From the NCBI GenBank assembly GCA_945830395.1, contig CALZYE010000007.1, forward strand, positions 18,985-82,984: 64,000 nucleotides of DNA, in the 5' to 3' direction. Within the stretch, counting starts at the first letter, position 1, and every line of letters begins with the position of its first letter. The notes beneath the pieces were generated by a model. It did not search any database. It was not told where the DNA came from and saw only the letters and a program-made list of their open reading frames with translations. This DNA comes from an uncultured Clostridia bacterium. GTDB taxonomy: Bacteria; Bacillota; Clostridia; Peptostreptococcales; Anaerovoracaceae. The translations under genes and the position numbers were made by a program. Below, piece by piece: positions 24,217 to 34,378 of this stretch.

Positions 24217-26128
24217 ACTTTGCAGCCTGTGGCTTTTTCTTCAGGCAAACATACAGCAGTGTGGAAACAAGAAGTGCAAAAGCGATTAGAGAACCGATAT
24301 TTCCGAGACTGCTTGTTCCGGAAATGTCGATTGCCTGTCCGAGAGTTTTGCCGCCGCCGACTTTAATGATTGCAAATACCGCAAGAAGAATACCTACGAT
24401 ACCTTCACCTGCAATCATACCGGAGGAGTAAAGAACTCCGCTGCTGATAGCAGCATCTCTTTCTTTCTCGTTTGCAAACTTTTTCTTTTCGATGAACAGT
24501 TTTACGAAACCGCCAATCATCAGAGGTACTGACAGGTGAATTGGCAGATATAGACCAATCGCAACAGGCAGTACAGGGATCCTTAGGATTTCAATAACTA
24601 TAGCGAAGAACACACCTACAAATACAAGTGTCCAAGGCAGATTTGCATTCATAACGCCTTCGATAACCATCTTCATAAGTGTAGCCTGTGGAGCAGGAAG
24701 TTCCTTTCCTCCGTATCCCCAAGCCGCATTAAGCAGGTATAGAACTCCTGCGATTGCAAGACCTGATGCAACAGTACCGATGATTTCACCAATCTGCTGT
24801 TTGTAAGGGCTTGCACCTACGATGTAACCTGTCTTCAAGTCCTGAGACATGTCTCCGGCCATAGCCGCTACGATACAAATTACCGTACCGATCATGATAG
24901 CCGTAACCATTCCCGGTGTTCCCGTAGCTCCTGTCAACTTAAGAAGCATTGTGGATATAATCAATGTAGCAATCGCCATACCCGAAACAGGGTTGTTGGA
25001 ACTTCCCACAAGACCTACCATTCTTGATGAAACTGTTGCAAAGAAGAAACCGAATACAATGATAATCAGCGCACTGCCGAATCCGATCGGAATACTTGGT
25101 GTTCCTACTAAGATGGCAATTACAAGAATTAGCATGATTGCAAGATACTTCATATCAAGGTCTTTGTTCTGACGGTTGATTGTAACTGCACCGTCCTTGT
25201 CTCCAAGGCTGGACATGCTGTCTCTGAAAGTGCGAAGAATCAAAGGAAGTGACTTGATCAGCGACATAATTCCGCCTGCCGCTACCGCACCTGCACCGAT
25301 ATAACGAACATAGTTACTCCATAGTCCCCATGTATCCATGCTGCTGATAGGATCCTTTGACGGGAACATAACCATATCTCCGCCGAAAGCTTTGATCATA
25401 GGCATAGCGATAAACCATGCTGTGATAGCACCTGCCATCATGTATGAAGAAATTACAGGTCCGCAGATATAACCTACACCTGCAAGAGCAGGAAGTACAT
25501 CCACACCGATTCCCGATCCGTCATACTTTTTGAAAGCCCAGTCAGCTTCACTTGGGAACAGCTTAATTCCGTCAGCGATGAATTTGTAAAGTGCCGCAAC
25601 TCCAAGACCTGCAAATACGGTCTTAGCATCCGAACCGCCTTCTTCACCGGCTACCAATACCTCAGCACATGCCATTCCTTCAGGATAAGGCAGTGTACCG
25701 TGTTCTTTTACGATTAAGGCACTTCTGAGGGGTACCATGAATACTACTCCAAGAAGACCTCCGCTGATGCAAACAAGTGCTATTGTAAGGTATCCCGGAG
25801 GAGTGCCCGCTCCTTCAGCTGCCCACATGAATACCGCCGGCAAAGTGAAGATAGCACCTGCTGCCAAAGATTCTCCGGCTGAACCGATAGTCTGAACCAT
25901 GTTGTTTTCCAAAATAGAATCTTTCTTTAAAATCAAACGAATAATTCCCATTGATATTACTGCAGCAGGAATTGATGCTGATACAGTCATACCAACTCTT
26001 AAACCCAGATATGCATTCGCTCCGCCAAATACAATGGCAAGGATGATACCCAGGATGATCGAGGTTGCTGTAAATTCTGGCATAACTCTGTCTGCAGGAA
26101 CAAACGGCTTAAATTCTTTCTCGTTCAT
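24206..26128 (-). CDS. OPT-family oligopeptide transporter
   Basis: A 640-residue membrane protein with about 14-16 hydrophobic spans. The opening FTATSIILGIILAIVFGGAN and later SGGLLGVVFMVPLR, GVGYICGPV and MAGDMSQDLKTGYIVGASP match the bacterial OPT family. These carriers import small peptides, or in some cases metal chelates, with protons. The ATG has AAAGGAG upstream. It is the first gene of a four-gene run ending in pepD; the peptide-import reading fits this context best. A -10 like TATACT lies about 60 bases upstream (26191-26186). Confidence 0.9.
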   Translation of the reverse strand: MNEKEFKPFVPADRVMPEFTATSIILGIILAIVFGGANAYLGLRVGMTVSASIPAAVISMGIIRLILKKDSILENNMVQTIGSAGESLAAGAIFTLPAVFMWAAEGAGTPPGYLTIALVCISGGLLGVVFMVPLRSALIVKEHGTLPYPEGMACAEVLVAGEEGGSDAKTVFAGLGVAALYKFIADGIKLFPSEADWAFKKYDGSGIGVDVLPALAGVGYICGPVISSYMMAGAITAWFIAMPMIKAFGGDMVMFPSKDPISSMDTWGLWSNYVRYIGAGAVAAGGIMSLIKSLPLILRTFRDSMSSLGDKDGAVTINRQNKDLDMKYLAIMLILVIAILVGTPSIPIGFGSALIIIVFGFFFATVSSRMVGLVGSSNNPVSGMAIATLIISTMLLKLTGATGTPGMVTAIMIGTVICIVAAMAGDMSQDLKTGYIVGASPYKQQIGEIIGTVASGLAIAGVLYLLNAAWGYGGKELPAPQATLMKMVIEGVMNANLPWTLVFVGVFFAIVIEILRIPVLPVAIGLYLPIHLSVPLMIGGFVKLFIEKKKFANEKERDAAISSGVLYSSGMIAGEGIVGILLAVFAIIKVGGGKTLGQAIDISGTSSLGNIGSLIAFALLVSTLLYVCLKKKPQAAKYDA

Positions 26129-26354
26129 AAAAACTCCTTTCTCAATAAGCTCTTATAAGTTTTTCTTACCGATATAGTTTATCATAGTATAGTGCTAACA
26201 TGCAACAATAAAGCGATTTTTTTTGTATTTTTCCACAATTACCGGTGTATTTTTTAGAAAATAAATAAAAAAATTGTGGTATACTCTACTAAAAGGCTTG
26301 AGCTTGGAGAGCGACAGATAAAAAAAAGAAAGAGAAAAAGAAAGGAATTTTGAT

Positions 26355-27368
26355 ATGGACTACTCTGAGGTTATATCTGAAGCGAGAAAACACATAGGAA
26401 ATTACTGTAAGGCTTGCCCCGTATGTGACGGCAAGGCATGTAAAAATACTATACCCGGACCGGGAGCAAAGGGCGTAGGGGACACTGCAGTCAGAAACTA
26501 TGATAAATGGCAGGAGCGAAGGGTTCTTACAGACTGTATATGTGAAAATCACTCCGTCGATACCGGCCTCACCCTGTTTGGAAAAACTTTTAAGTACCCT
26601 TTCTTTGCAGGACCTGTAGGAGCTGTGAAGCTGCATTACGGCGATGAATACGATGACATCGCATACAACGATATTCTGGTTAATGCCTGTGCAGAAAACG
26701 GAATAGCCGCATTCACCGGTGACGGCACGGATGAAAACATTATGAAAGGTGCCGCAAGCACCATAGCAGCCTGTGGAGGTCTGGGGATTCCTACCATTAA
26801 ACCTTGGAGCGTAGAAACCGTGGAAAAGAAGCTGGATCTGGCAAAGAAATCCGGAGCATTTGCCATAGCTATGGATATTGACGCTGCCGGACTGCCGTTT
26901 CTAAAGGGTCAAACGCCTCCTGCCGGACGAAAATCGGCTTCCGAACTTGGCAGGATTATAACTGCCGCCCGGGTACCTTTTATCGTAAAGGGAATTATGA
27001 CACCAAACTCAGCTCTTAAAGCCGTTGAAGCAGGCGCCTCGGGGATTGTGGTATCTAACCACGGCGGCCGTGTGCTGGACCAATGTCCTGCCACTTGCGA
27101 GGTTCTTGAGTCCATAGCGGATGCGGTGGAGGGGAGAGCCAAAATACTGGTAGACGGCGGTATAAGAAGCGGCACCGATGTTTTCAAGGCTCTTGCAATG
27201 GGCGCCGACTGCGCAGTGATTGCAAGGCCCTTCGTAACGGCTCTCTACGGTGGCAAATCCCGTGGAATCAGGTTATACATAGAAAAGATCGCCTCCGAGT
27301 TGGAGGACACTATGATGATGTGCGGCGCCAATTCGTTGAAAGACATAAACAGTAGTATGATTCTATAA
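26355..27368 (+). CDS. FMN-dependent alpha-hydroxy-acid dehydrogenase with Cys-rich N-terminus
   Basis: A 337-residue TIM-barrel flavoenzyme of the lactate oxidase/glycolate oxidase/LldD family. Visible motifs are FAGPVGA (FMN loop), IVKGIMTP (the Lys that contacts FMN), VVSNHGGRVLD (catalytic His and Arg) and ILVDGGIRSGTDVFKALAMGAD (phosphate site). Such enzymes oxidise L-2-hydroxy acids. The first 30 residues hold C18-x2-C21-x2-C24-x4-C29, a possible Fe-S or metal site not part of the classical fold. That would suit electron transfer to an anaerobic acceptor instead of oxygen. It is a single + strand gene, divergent from the OPT operon. The substrate is unknown. Confidence 0.85.
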   Translation: MDYSEVISEARKHIGNYCKACPVCDGKACKNTIPGPGAKGVGDTAVRNYDKWQERRVLTDCICENHSVDTGLTLFGKTFKYPFFAGPVGAVKLHYGDEYDDIAYNDILVNACAENGIAAFTGDGTDENIMKGAASTIAACGGLGIPTIKPWSVETVEKKLDLAKKSGAFAIAMDIDAAGLPFLKGQTPPAGRKSASELGRIITAARVPFIVKGIMTPNSALKAVEAGASGIVVSNHGGRVLDQCPATCEVLESIADAVEGRAKILVDGGIRSGTDVFKALAMGADCAVIARPFVTALYGGKSRGIRLYIEKIASELEDTMMMCGANSLKDINSSMIL

Positions 27369-27408
27369 TAGAATTACGGTTATGTGATATTAAAATTTTG
27401 TCATTTGA

Positions 27409-27443
27409 AAAGGCTAAATACCTTTAACAGATAAATAGCCTTT
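27409..27443 (+). terminator. Possible terminator after the FMN dehydrogenase gene
   Basis: Eight-base arms AAAGGCTA (27409-27416) and TAGCCTTT (27436-27443), about 40 bases after the stop, with A/T-rich sequence on both sides. The stem is modest. Confidence 0.4.
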
Positions 27444-27561
27444 AAATTTATTTACACAAATTCGTATTCATATTTACTTTGTATAAAAAATCTCCGCATT
27501 TAAATTATCTTGCCGCATGATTGAGATAATATATCATCATGAGTTTCAATAATCATTGTTA

Positions 27562-27747
27562 TCAATGTTTATTTATTTCATGTATACCTCGAACTCCATT
27601 TGCTACACCTAATATCATTGCCATTAGCGATATTAGTGTCAATTCCATTTTGCCTCCATGCACAATAGTTTTAACAAAAACTATAGCGGCAAGTATTCCA
27701 ACTACTATTTGTAATATTGATAGAACATACCTGCACTTATTTCCCAT
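27562..27747 (-). CDS. Small two-span membrane protein, function unknown
   Basis: A 61-residue open frame with two hydrophobic spans (about 7-26 and 34-50) separated by a charged turn (HGGKMEL). No family is recognised. The ATG lies 7 bases after another ATG that has a better-placed AAAGGA but would encode only five residues. The opposite strand also carries an open frame here, so coding on either strand is uncertain; the paired-helix hydrophobic pattern favours this strand. Confidence 0.45.
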   Translation of the reverse strand: MGNKCRYVLSILQIVVGILAAIVFVKTIVHGGKMELTLISLMAMILGVANGVRGIHEINKH

Positions 27748-27824
27748 AGTCCATACCTAAGTCCTTTCAATGTTAAATTTCTTACTTAATATCTCAAATC
27801 CTATTCTTAAAATTCCGGTGCCAA

Positions 27825-28118
27825 TTAAAGAGTCTCCATTGCTCCGGAGCCGCTTACGCCATGTTTTACACGATCACGCTCTTCTGCGCTTTTGGCATCG
27901 TTCCAATTATCCATAGTTCCCACAAGATAGCCTGTAATCCTTCTGATTCTCTCAAAGGGAACATCTTCCAACTCGTATGTCAAACCCACATACTCTTCGT
28001 CTTTCTAGTCCATGTCAATTTTTAGCTTGACAACTTTTCTATTATGCTTTTCCTCAAGATATTTTACATAGTTCTGAGCTTCTCTTTCGCTCATGCCGTC
28101 CGGTTTGCTTATAATCAT
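27825..28118 (-). pseudogene. Small gene interrupted by in-frame TAG (NrdD-tail-like)
   Basis: From an ATG at 28118 with a strong GAGGAGATATAAT ribosome site, 37 codons (MIISKPDGMSEREAQNYVKY...) run into TAG at 28007-28005. The same frame then continues for 59 codons to TAA at 27825. The second part ends in RRITGYLVGTMDNWNDAK and EERDRVKHG. It resembles the C-terminal RVTGYY..V..WN..K tail of anaerobic ribonucleotide reductases and small clostridial proteins related to it. The coding look on both sides of the stop argues for a recent point mutation, or for readthrough. Confidence 0.6.
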
Positions 28119-28214
28119 ATTATATCTCCTCTTTCCTCTTTTCCTGTCGCCGAAACCCCTATATAACCACTATATATTGTCCGGTAATATATGTTATGCC
28201 CTAAATGGAGTGAA

Positions 28215-30680
28215 TTAAACATCTGTTCTGGACAATATTTGCGCCGGAGTCTTTCTCATCACCGATGCCACAGGGAAAAGTCCTACTATCAGGTTGAATC
28301 CTAAGACTATGAGGAAGGTGATCAGCGCCGTCATAGGGTTCACAGCATAGTTAGAGGCGAATGTTTCACTTATCTTCACCACATTGCTGAGTACATAATA
28401 CATAGCGCCTATTCCTATAAATGAAGTGATTAGATTTATGGCGATTATCTCACCTGCAAACTTTTTATATATATCACTTTTTTTCAGACCGATGGCGCGC
28501 AGCGTTCCCACTTCTTTGATTCTGGACAGAAAAGATGCTCTCAGCATGAGGTAAATTTCAATAAGTGAAATCAACAGGATTATCCCCGCAAGAATCAGGG
28601 CTCCCTTCAGGCTTTTCCTCTGCACCTCTATATATGCATTTTTCTCATGTTCAAAATTCATAACAGGTGAATAGCCTGCATCCTCCAGCTTACCTGATAC
28701 CGCAGCTGTATCCTTTGCATAAACGGTTACTTTATTGTTCTTATAGAGATTGTTCAGTTCCACGGTATGCTTCGATACGAAGAAGGAATCCTCTTCTTGA
28801 TTTGCAGAAGTGTAATATCCTACAACCCTCAGTTTCTTCCCTGCCATCTTCTCATTTACGGAATCTCCCTGTTTATACTCTTCCTTGTGAAGTTCATTGA
28901 CTATAACCTCGAAATCTCCGGCAGGTTTTCTGCCACTTTTTAAAGTAATTCCTCTTGCAAGGTCATAGTTCTTAACCTTTGCCTCCACTTCCTCAGGTCC
29001 GTCCTCGGAAATGCCGGCGGGGGTCATGTAAAGGGCATTCTGAACATTTTCGGCTTCAACTGCGGCGGCGTTTGAAACTATATCGGTCATGAAATCCGCT
29101 TTAACAAAAAGCGAGGGCGATTCTGTATCCGAAACGCCTACAATTTTGAAATCGGGGAGCCCCTTAACCGTAAGTTTTCTTCCTATGAATTTCTTATAGC
29201 TGTTTAAGCCGATAACCGTTCCGAATTTATTTATGATAAATTTCTTCAGAATCATCTTATCCACAACGATATCTGAAGATTTTTTCACGCCTCTTCCCAG
29301 AAAAATACGGTCTTTCGGCAGCATATTGCCCGAAGTTATTGAGCCGGAAAGTTTTGCGGATAAGCCTGCCGTTTGGAAATAGTCGTCCATGGGCAAAGTG
29401 AAAGAAACCAAACTTTTTCCCGGCAAAACATAGGATACTCCTTTAAGCTTACTTATGCGATCAGGCAGCTTCTCGTCCTTTTTCGGATTTGCCAATGTTA
29501 TGTAGTGGGGATTGGACGCCATATAGTTATCCTTTTCCACCGTTCTTATTCCGATTATGTTGCTTACGGCGTAGAAGGCAAAAAAGGCGGAAAATACAAA
29601 TCCCAGCAGGAGCAGCTTCCTTAAGAACCTGTAATTTCTAATGCTCTTAAGCCCTTTCCCCGTGGAGTTGAAAAGGGTATATATGGGTCTATACCTTATC
29701 TTGTATTTTTTCGGCAAAAATGCATCATAATTGAAATCACTGCTTTCAAATATGCTCCTGTCGATTTCCTCGTAATGCCCCTCAATAAGTTCGATGTTAC
29801 TTGTTTCATCTATTACCGAAAACTGATTTTTCGTGTCTATAAACAGGTTTCCGCCTCTGATTGCGATATTAACCTTTCCCGACAGGGGTCTGTCGGAAAA
29901 AAGATTAAGTCTCAGTCCCTGGCTCTCAATGCTGCTCTTCACAGGCATATCATGCAGGTATATCCTATTGTCAAGCTGATAGTCAAGATTTCCCGTGTCG
30001 TCGTTTTCCTTATCCGATTCCACTTTCCCGTCTTTGATTCTGATTATTCTGCTTGCATAAAATCTCGCCAGCTCCTCTTCGTGGGTAACAAGAATCACAA
30101 GCCTTTCCTTTGAAAGCTTCTTTATGAGGTTCATTATCTCAAGGGTATTGCTGCTGTCCAGATTCCCCGTAGGCTCATCGGCAATTATAATCTGCGGGTT
30201 CTTCACTATTGCTCTTGCAATGGCTACGCGCTGTCTCTGTCCTCCGGAAAGGTCAGAAGCTTTCTTGAACCTGAAATTATATATTCCGACCGCCTCAAGA
30301 CAGTAGTTAACCCGCTTCTCAATGACATCCTTGTTCCGTATCCCTATCATTTTCAGGGCTATGGCAACATTGTCAAATACCGATTCATCATCTATAAGGT
30401 TGAAGTTCTGGAATATATAGCCTATCTTTGAGTTTCTTACGGTATCTATTTTCCCGGAAAATCTCCTTGTAATTCTTTCTCCGTCCACAAAGATTTTACC
30501 GCTGTTAGCCTTATCGAGCCCTCCGATTACATTCAAAAGTGTGGTTTTTCCGCTTCCGGAGGCGCCCAAAAGTGTTACGATGCCTCTGTCTGAAAACTCA
30601 AGGCTGGTATTGTCAATAACATGGATTTCATTGGATTTTCTGCGGTTAAAATATTTATTTATTTTCTCTATTCTAATCAT
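28215..30680 (-). CDS. ABC transporter, fused ATPase and FtsX-type permease
   Basis: An 821-residue MacB-like fusion. The N-terminal ATPase holds Walker [10 protein letters not shown] (about 38-46), signature [15 protein letters not shown] and Walker [13 protein letters not shown] membrane span follows near 350, then a long extracytoplasmic domain, then three spans near the C-terminus around an FtsX-like core ([19 protein letters not shown]). Such transporters move lipoproteins, peptides or antibiotics, or act as mechanotransmitters. The ATG at 30680 directly follows the stop of the next transporter, with GGAGG upstream. It is a homologue of the 761-residue gene before it, so the two may form a heterodimer. 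Confidence 0.88.
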   Translation of the reverse strand: MIRIEKINKYFNRRKSNEIHVIDNTSLEFSDRGIVTLLGASGSGKTTLLNVIGGLDKANSGKIFVDGERITRRFSGKIDTVRNSKIGYIFQNFNLIDDESVFDNVAIALKMIGIRNKDVIEKRVNYCLEAVGIYNFRFKKASDLSGGQRQRVAIARAIVKNPQIIIADEPTGNLDSSNTLEIMNLIKKLSKERLVILVTHEEELARFYASRIIRIKDGKVESDKENDDTGNLDYQLDNRIYLHDMPVKSSIESQGLRLNLFSDRPLSGKVNIAIRGGNLFIDTKNQFSVIDETSNIELIEGHYEEIDRSIFESSDFNYDAFLPKKYKIRYRPIYTLFNSTGKGLKSIRNYRFLRKLLLLGFVFSAFFAFYAVSNIIGIRTVEKDNYMASNPHYITLANPKKDEKLPDRISKLKGVSYVLPGKSLVSFTLPMDDYFQTAGLSAKLSGSITSGNMLPKDRIFLGRGVKKSSDIVVDKMILKKFIINKFGTVIGLNSYKKFIGRKLTVKGLPDFKIVGVSDTESPSLFVKADFMTDIVSNAAAVEAENVQNALYMTPAGISEDGPEEVEAKVKNYDLARGITLKSGRKPAGDFEVIVNELHKEEYKQGDSVNEKMAGKKLRVVGYYTSANQEEDSFFVSKHTVELNNLYKNNKVTVYAKDTAAVSGKLEDAGYSPVMNFEHEKNAYIEVQRKSLKGALILAGIILLISLIEIYLMLRASFLSRIKEVGTLRAIGLKKSDIYKKFAGEIIAINLITSFIGIGAMYYVLSNVVKISETFASNYAVNPMTALITFLIVLGFNLIVGLFPVASVMRKTPAQILSRTDV

Positions 30681-30682
30681 CC

Positions 30683-32968
30683 CTATGCCTCCCCTCTGTA
30701 AACTTTCATAGCGCTGTTTCCAAAGATTTTCTTTGAATACCTGCCGGAAATAAGAAGAGACATAATCGTCATAGTTGCTACCAGAAGAGCGTAATCCTTA
30801 ACCGTGATAAATTTCACTATTTTGTTCATAACACTTAAGGATAAATGCCCCTTGGCAAAGGCTATTATCATGATGCCCACCGCAATTACGGCGATACTCA
30901 TAACTGTCAGAAGCTCTATCCTCAAAATATTGCTTATATTGTTTTTGGAGGCTCCCAAAATTCTCAGCGTGGAATAGTAGGAGTTTCTGGAGCGCATGAT
31001 CAGCCTGATTACCACATAGGAGATGAAAAACAGCACTATGAGCAAAATCCCCAGAATCAGCCTTGAAAACATTTTCTTTACAAGATTCAGGATTTCAGCC
31101 TGCTTGCTCTTTGAGATATTTTTTATCTCCAAAACAGTATAGCCTTTTGATTTCAACGCCTTTACCGTATCATCATTTTTCATATGGTTCTTAGTAAATA
31201 CGCTTATCTGATAATCGCCTTTGTCGTAAAGTTTCTTGTAATCTTCATGGTTTATGAAAATAGAATCTGTATATCCATCGTAATCGTCTTTGTCTATTTT
31301 CAGCAAGCTTTCAATATTATCCGGTTTTATAACTGCGTCTATGCGGAAGGTTTTCTTATCTTTGAAAAACAGATTTTCTGCCGTTACCGACATCTTGTGT
31401 CCCAAGGCACGGCCCTCTCTGTAATAATTTTCCGCATCCCCCTCGGAGATGTATACCTTGCCCGGTGCCACCAAACCTGTGGGATGGATTGCCGAGCTTC
31501 CTTTTCTCGTAATCATCTTGCCCTCAAAATCGAATTTCAGATTTGAGGCTGAGGATACAGCAAAAATAATCTGTCTCTCAGCAAGTGAGTCGGTACAAAA
31601 TATTCTGGAATATCCTCTCTTTACAAGCCTATCGTTATTGCTCTTCTTGAAGGTTACCCCTACAACTTTCAGCGGCTTACCCGTAAGTTCTCCCGAACCT
31701 TCGCTGTTTTCTGCGTTATTATCGGCTTGAAAGGTCTTTCCCAGAATACTCTTTCCTTTCTCTTTTATCTCTCCGTAATTACTTGCCAGCTCCTCCGTTC
31801 CGATTACAACCTCATTATCCTTCTTTGGCAGCCTGCCGTATGCCAAATCCTCTTTTTTCAAGGATTTATAGCTGCTGAGAGGACCCTCTATGGATGTTTC
31901 GTCACGGTATAAAATCACACTGTTGTCCAAGGAAAGATCTTTTTTCACAATGTAGTTTACATTCGGGGTTTCGTTTATGTTCTTAAAGTCAGTCTTTGTA
32001 AATTTCTTTTTGTCGTTTCTGTGCAAAACCAGCCGTTCCGGAGATTTATCGAAAAAGAAGGTTTCTGTTCCTATCAATTCGTCTTCGTTTTCGTTGTTTA
32101 AATTTGAGGCATAGCCTCCAAGTACAGATATGCTTACAAACATGAAAATGAAAAGCAGCAGGAAAAACTTGGCAGGCAAATTAAAGGTATTTCGCAGTCC
32201 CAAACGAAGCTGTGACCACAGTGAAAATTTATTGTCGTGCCTTCTGCCCGCCCTCTTTGGGGGCTCAGGTTTGCTCTCAACGCTTTTTAGCCTGCGGTCC
32301 TCAACCACTCTGCCGTCACGCATCATAATCTTTCTCGTTGCGTAAGGCTCCGTCTGCTCGTAGTTATGGGTTACAACGATTACCAGCTTATCCTTTGATA
32401 TTTTGTGCAGTGTTTCCATGACCATCCTGGCAGAGTCCGTATCCAGATTCCCCGTAGGCTCATCCGCTACGATTATGGGTGCATCCTTTGCAAAGGCTCT
32501 TGCGATGGCAACTCTCTGCTTCTGCCCTCCGGAAAGCTTGGAGACCTTGGTTTTCTCGTATTCACTCAGTCCAACCCTGTTTATAATACTCCTTATCAGC
32601 CTCTTTCTGTCTCTTCCGCCCTGCCTGTTCAGTATGAGGGCAAGTTCTACATTCTGATAAACTGTATAGCTGTTTATCAGGTTATAGTCTTGAAATATAT
32701 TTCCTATATATTTTTTTCGGTATTCCTCGTAATCCTCCGTTCTGAATCCGCAGGTGTCCTTTCCCGCTACAAACATTTCCCCTTCTTCGTAGCTGTCAAG
32801 ACCGGAAATAACATTTAAAAGCGTGGATTTGCCTCCTCCGCTTTCTCCTGTAACCACCACAAATTCACCTAAGTCAAATTTCAAATCCACCTTGGAAAAC
32901 CCGGTGCTGACCGTTCCGTTTCCTGAGTAGAATTTTGAAACTTTTCGCATATCAATCATATGTGACAT
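30683..32968 (-). CDS. ABC transporter, fused ATPase and FtsX-type permease
   Basis: A 761-residue fusion with the same plan as the gene downstream. The ATPase has GESGGGKST (Walker A), [17 protein letters not shown] (signature) and [12 protein letters not shown] (Walker B). A first span lies near residue 280, an extracytoplasmic domain follows, and a C-terminal three-span core includes SYYSTLRILGASKNNI. Start at 32968 with GGAGGAATAG just before it. The stop of apbE lies 2 bases upstream, so apbE and both transporters form one operon. The substrate is unknown; the ApbE partner points to a cell-envelope process. Confidence 0.88.
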   Translation of the reverse strand: MSHMIDMRKVSKFYSGNGTVSTGFSKVDLKFDLGEFVVVTGESGGGKSTLLNVISGLDSYEEGEMFVAGKDTCGFRTEDYEEYRKKYIGNIFQDYNLINSYTVYQNVELALILNRQGGRDRKRLIRSIINRVGLSEYEKTKVSKLSGGQKQRVAIARAFAKDAPIIVADEPTGNLDTDSARMVMETLHKISKDKLVIVVTHNYEQTEPYATRKIMMRDGRVVEDRRLKSVESKPEPPKRAGRRHDNKFSLWSQLRLGLRNTFNLPAKFFLLLFIFMFVSISVLGGYASNLNNENEDELIGTETFFFDKSPERLVLHRNDKKKFTKTDFKNINETPNVNYIVKKDLSLDNSVILYRDETSIEGPLSSYKSLKKEDLAYGRLPKKDNEVVIGTEELASNYGEIKEKGKSILGKTFQADNNAENSEGSGELTGKPLKVVGVTFKKSNNDRLVKRGYSRIFCTDSLAERQIIFAVSSASNLKFDFEGKMITRKGSSAIHPTGLVAPGKVYISEGDAENYYREGRALGHKMSVTAENLFFKDKKTFRIDAVIKPDNIESLLKIDKDDYDGYTDSIFINHEDYKKLYDKGDYQISVFTKNHMKNDDTVKALKSKGYTVLEIKNISKSKQAEILNLVKKMFSRLILGILLIVLFFISYVVIRLIMRSRNSYYSTLRILGASKNNISNILRIELLTVMSIAVIAVGIMIIAFAKGHLSLSVMNKIVKFITVKDYALLVATMTIMSLLISGRYSKKIFGNSAMKVYRGEA

Positions 32969-32970
32969 GA

Positions 32971-33987
32971 CTATTCCTCCTTAAGCTCAAACCCCTTTGT
33001 TTTAACTAAATCCCCATTTTTCAGTATGAAAAGAGCCTCGAAACCCTCCATGCTCTCTATAAGTTTTTTGCCTTCCTTTGAGCCGAGTATAAGGCATGTG
33101 GTGGAAAGTCCGTCACAGTCTGCAGATCCTCCGAACCCTGATTTTACGCTGACTCCCAAAACATCCGACTCTACAGGCATTCCTGTCTTTGAATTCAGTA
33201 TATGATGATATTTTTTTCCCTTGTATTCTATGTATCTTTCGTAGGTTCCCGAAGTTACAATGGTTCCGTTATCCATATCGCAGGCTCCCACAATTTCACT
33301 TCTTTCAGAAAAAGGCTTCTCAATGCCGATATTAAAAGGCTTTCCGCCTTTATTCCCGATACACTCTATATTTCCGCCAAGGCTTATTATCGCGCTTGTA
33401 ACGCCTTCTTTCTTGAGATATTTTGCAATTCCGTCGGCAATATAGCCCTTTGCGATGGCGCCCAAATCAATTTCTCCTTTCGAGGTTTCCATGCGAACAC
33501 GGTTTCCTTTGATTTCAACCTGCTTATAGTTCACATACTTCATCGCCTCTGCCAGCTTGGCCGAAGTCGGCGGTTTCGCCTTCTTATTGTGAAAATCCCA
33601 CGCGTCCTGAGCCTTGCCTATGGTTATATCAAACTTCCCATTGGAGAGCTTGGAATATCTGAGCCCCTTTTTTATAACTTCCAAGGTTATGTCACTGCAC
33701 CCGACAGCCTTGCCTCCTGCGTGATTGATCTTATATATGTCACTTCCTTTTTTTGTTTTGCTCAAAAGCTTTTCGTATTTTTCGCACTGAGAAAACGCCT
33801 TGTCGATAACGGCTTTGGCATTCTCCTCGCTCATATCTTTCATGTCATAGACGGTTACCTGACATATGGTGTCGAAGTAGAAACTTTCCTTAGTTACAGG
33901 TTCCGTCTTTTTTACACATCCTGTCTGTGATATAATTGTAATAGTCAGAGCTGTTATAACAGCCAGTTTTTTAATTAGTTTTTTCAT
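32971..33987 (-). CDS. apbE: FAD:protein FMN transferase (lipoprotein)
   Basis: A 338-residue ApbE-family enzyme that attaches FMN from FAD to threonine in a flavin-carrying protein outside the membrane. A lipoprotein signal ends in SQTGC, so it is tethered to the outer face of the membrane. Family features are FDTICQVTVYDM, DIYKINHAGG, KFDITIG, DLGAIAKGYIADGIA and the C-terminal SADCDGLSTTCLILG. ATG at 33987 is chosen over the long frame because AAAGGATTTAC and the lipoprotein signal fit it. It shares a 22-base gap with a divergent gene. Its flavin acceptor is not in this window. Confidence 0.92.
   Translation of the reverse strand: MKKLIKKLAVITALTITIISQTGCVKKTEPVTKESFYFDTICQVTVYDMKDMSEENAKAVIDKAFSQCEKYEKLLSKTKKGSDIYKINHAGGKAVGCSDITLEVIKKGLRYSKLSNGKFDITIGKAQDAWDFHNKKAKPPTSAKLAEAMKYVNYKQVEIKGNRVRMETSKGEIDLGAIAKGYIADGIAKYLKKEGVTSAIISLGGNIECIGNKGGKPFNIGIEKPFSERSEIVGACDMDNGTIVTSGTYERYIEYKGKKYHHILNSKTGMPVESDVLGVSVKSGFGGSADCDGLSTTCLILGSKEGKKLIESMEGFEALFILKNGDLVKTKGFELKEE
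33908..33936 (+). promoter_or_regulatory. Extended -10 promoter inside the apbE signal-peptide region
   Basis: TGATATAAT (TG at 33928-33929, TATAAT at 33931-33936) is a perfect extended -10, with a weak T-rich -35 about 17 bases upstream. It points towards the NusG-II gene at 34010, giving a leader of about 65 bases. The gap between the two divergent genes is only 22 bases, so the promoter has to lie inside apbE. Confidence 0.55.
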
Positions 33988-34009
33988 GTAAATCCTTTCG
34001 GGAGTATGT

Positions 34010-34378
34010 ATGTTCAGAATAATAAAAAAAGCCGACATCGTTCTATTCTTAATCTTGGTAATAATAGGTGCCGCCTTGTTCTTTGTGTCCGCCACAGGCA
34101 ATGAAAAGGGTAAAAAAGCGGTGGTTTCCGTAGACGGTAAACTTTACGGAACTTACTCGCTTGAAAAGGACCAAACTATCGTAATAAGGCACACTAAAAA
34201 TATAAACAAGTTTATCATAAAAGACGGTTATGTGCAAATGGTTCACGCAAACTGCAGCAATAAGGTTTGCCTGAAAGAAGGCAAGATAAGCAAGACAAAG
34301 CAGAGTATAGTTTGCCTTCCGAATAAGGTGGTAATTGAGATAAGAGGAGGTGACAGCTATGATGCCGTTTCGCAATAA
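34010..34378 (+). CDS. NusG domain II-like secreted/membrane protein
   Basis: A 122-residue protein with one N-terminal membrane span (about 8-28) and an outer domain of the NusG-II type. The pattern is VVSVDGKLYGTYSL, then IKDGYVQMVHANCSNKVCLKEG and a closing IVCLPNKVVIEI; the two paired Cys regions match the family. These small proteins accompany ApbE and Gx-type transporter genes in many Clostridia; their task is not established, and a role in membrane redox or flavin-linked metabolism is inferred from context. The ATG follows GGGAG by 5 bases. The next gene overlaps its end by 20 bases. Confidence 0.82.
   Translation: MFRIIKKADIVLFLILVIIGAALFFVSATGNEKGKKAVVSVDGKLYGTYSLEKDQTIVIRHTKNINKFIIKDGYVQMVHANCSNKVCLKEGKISKTKQSIVCLPNKVVIEIRGGDSYDAVSQ

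Noticed and set aside
27825..28118. Pyrrolysine or other genetic recoding at the amber codon
   Set aside because: TAG is used as a normal stop by other genes in the window and no pyl gene or recoding element is seen; a nonsense mutation is simpler.
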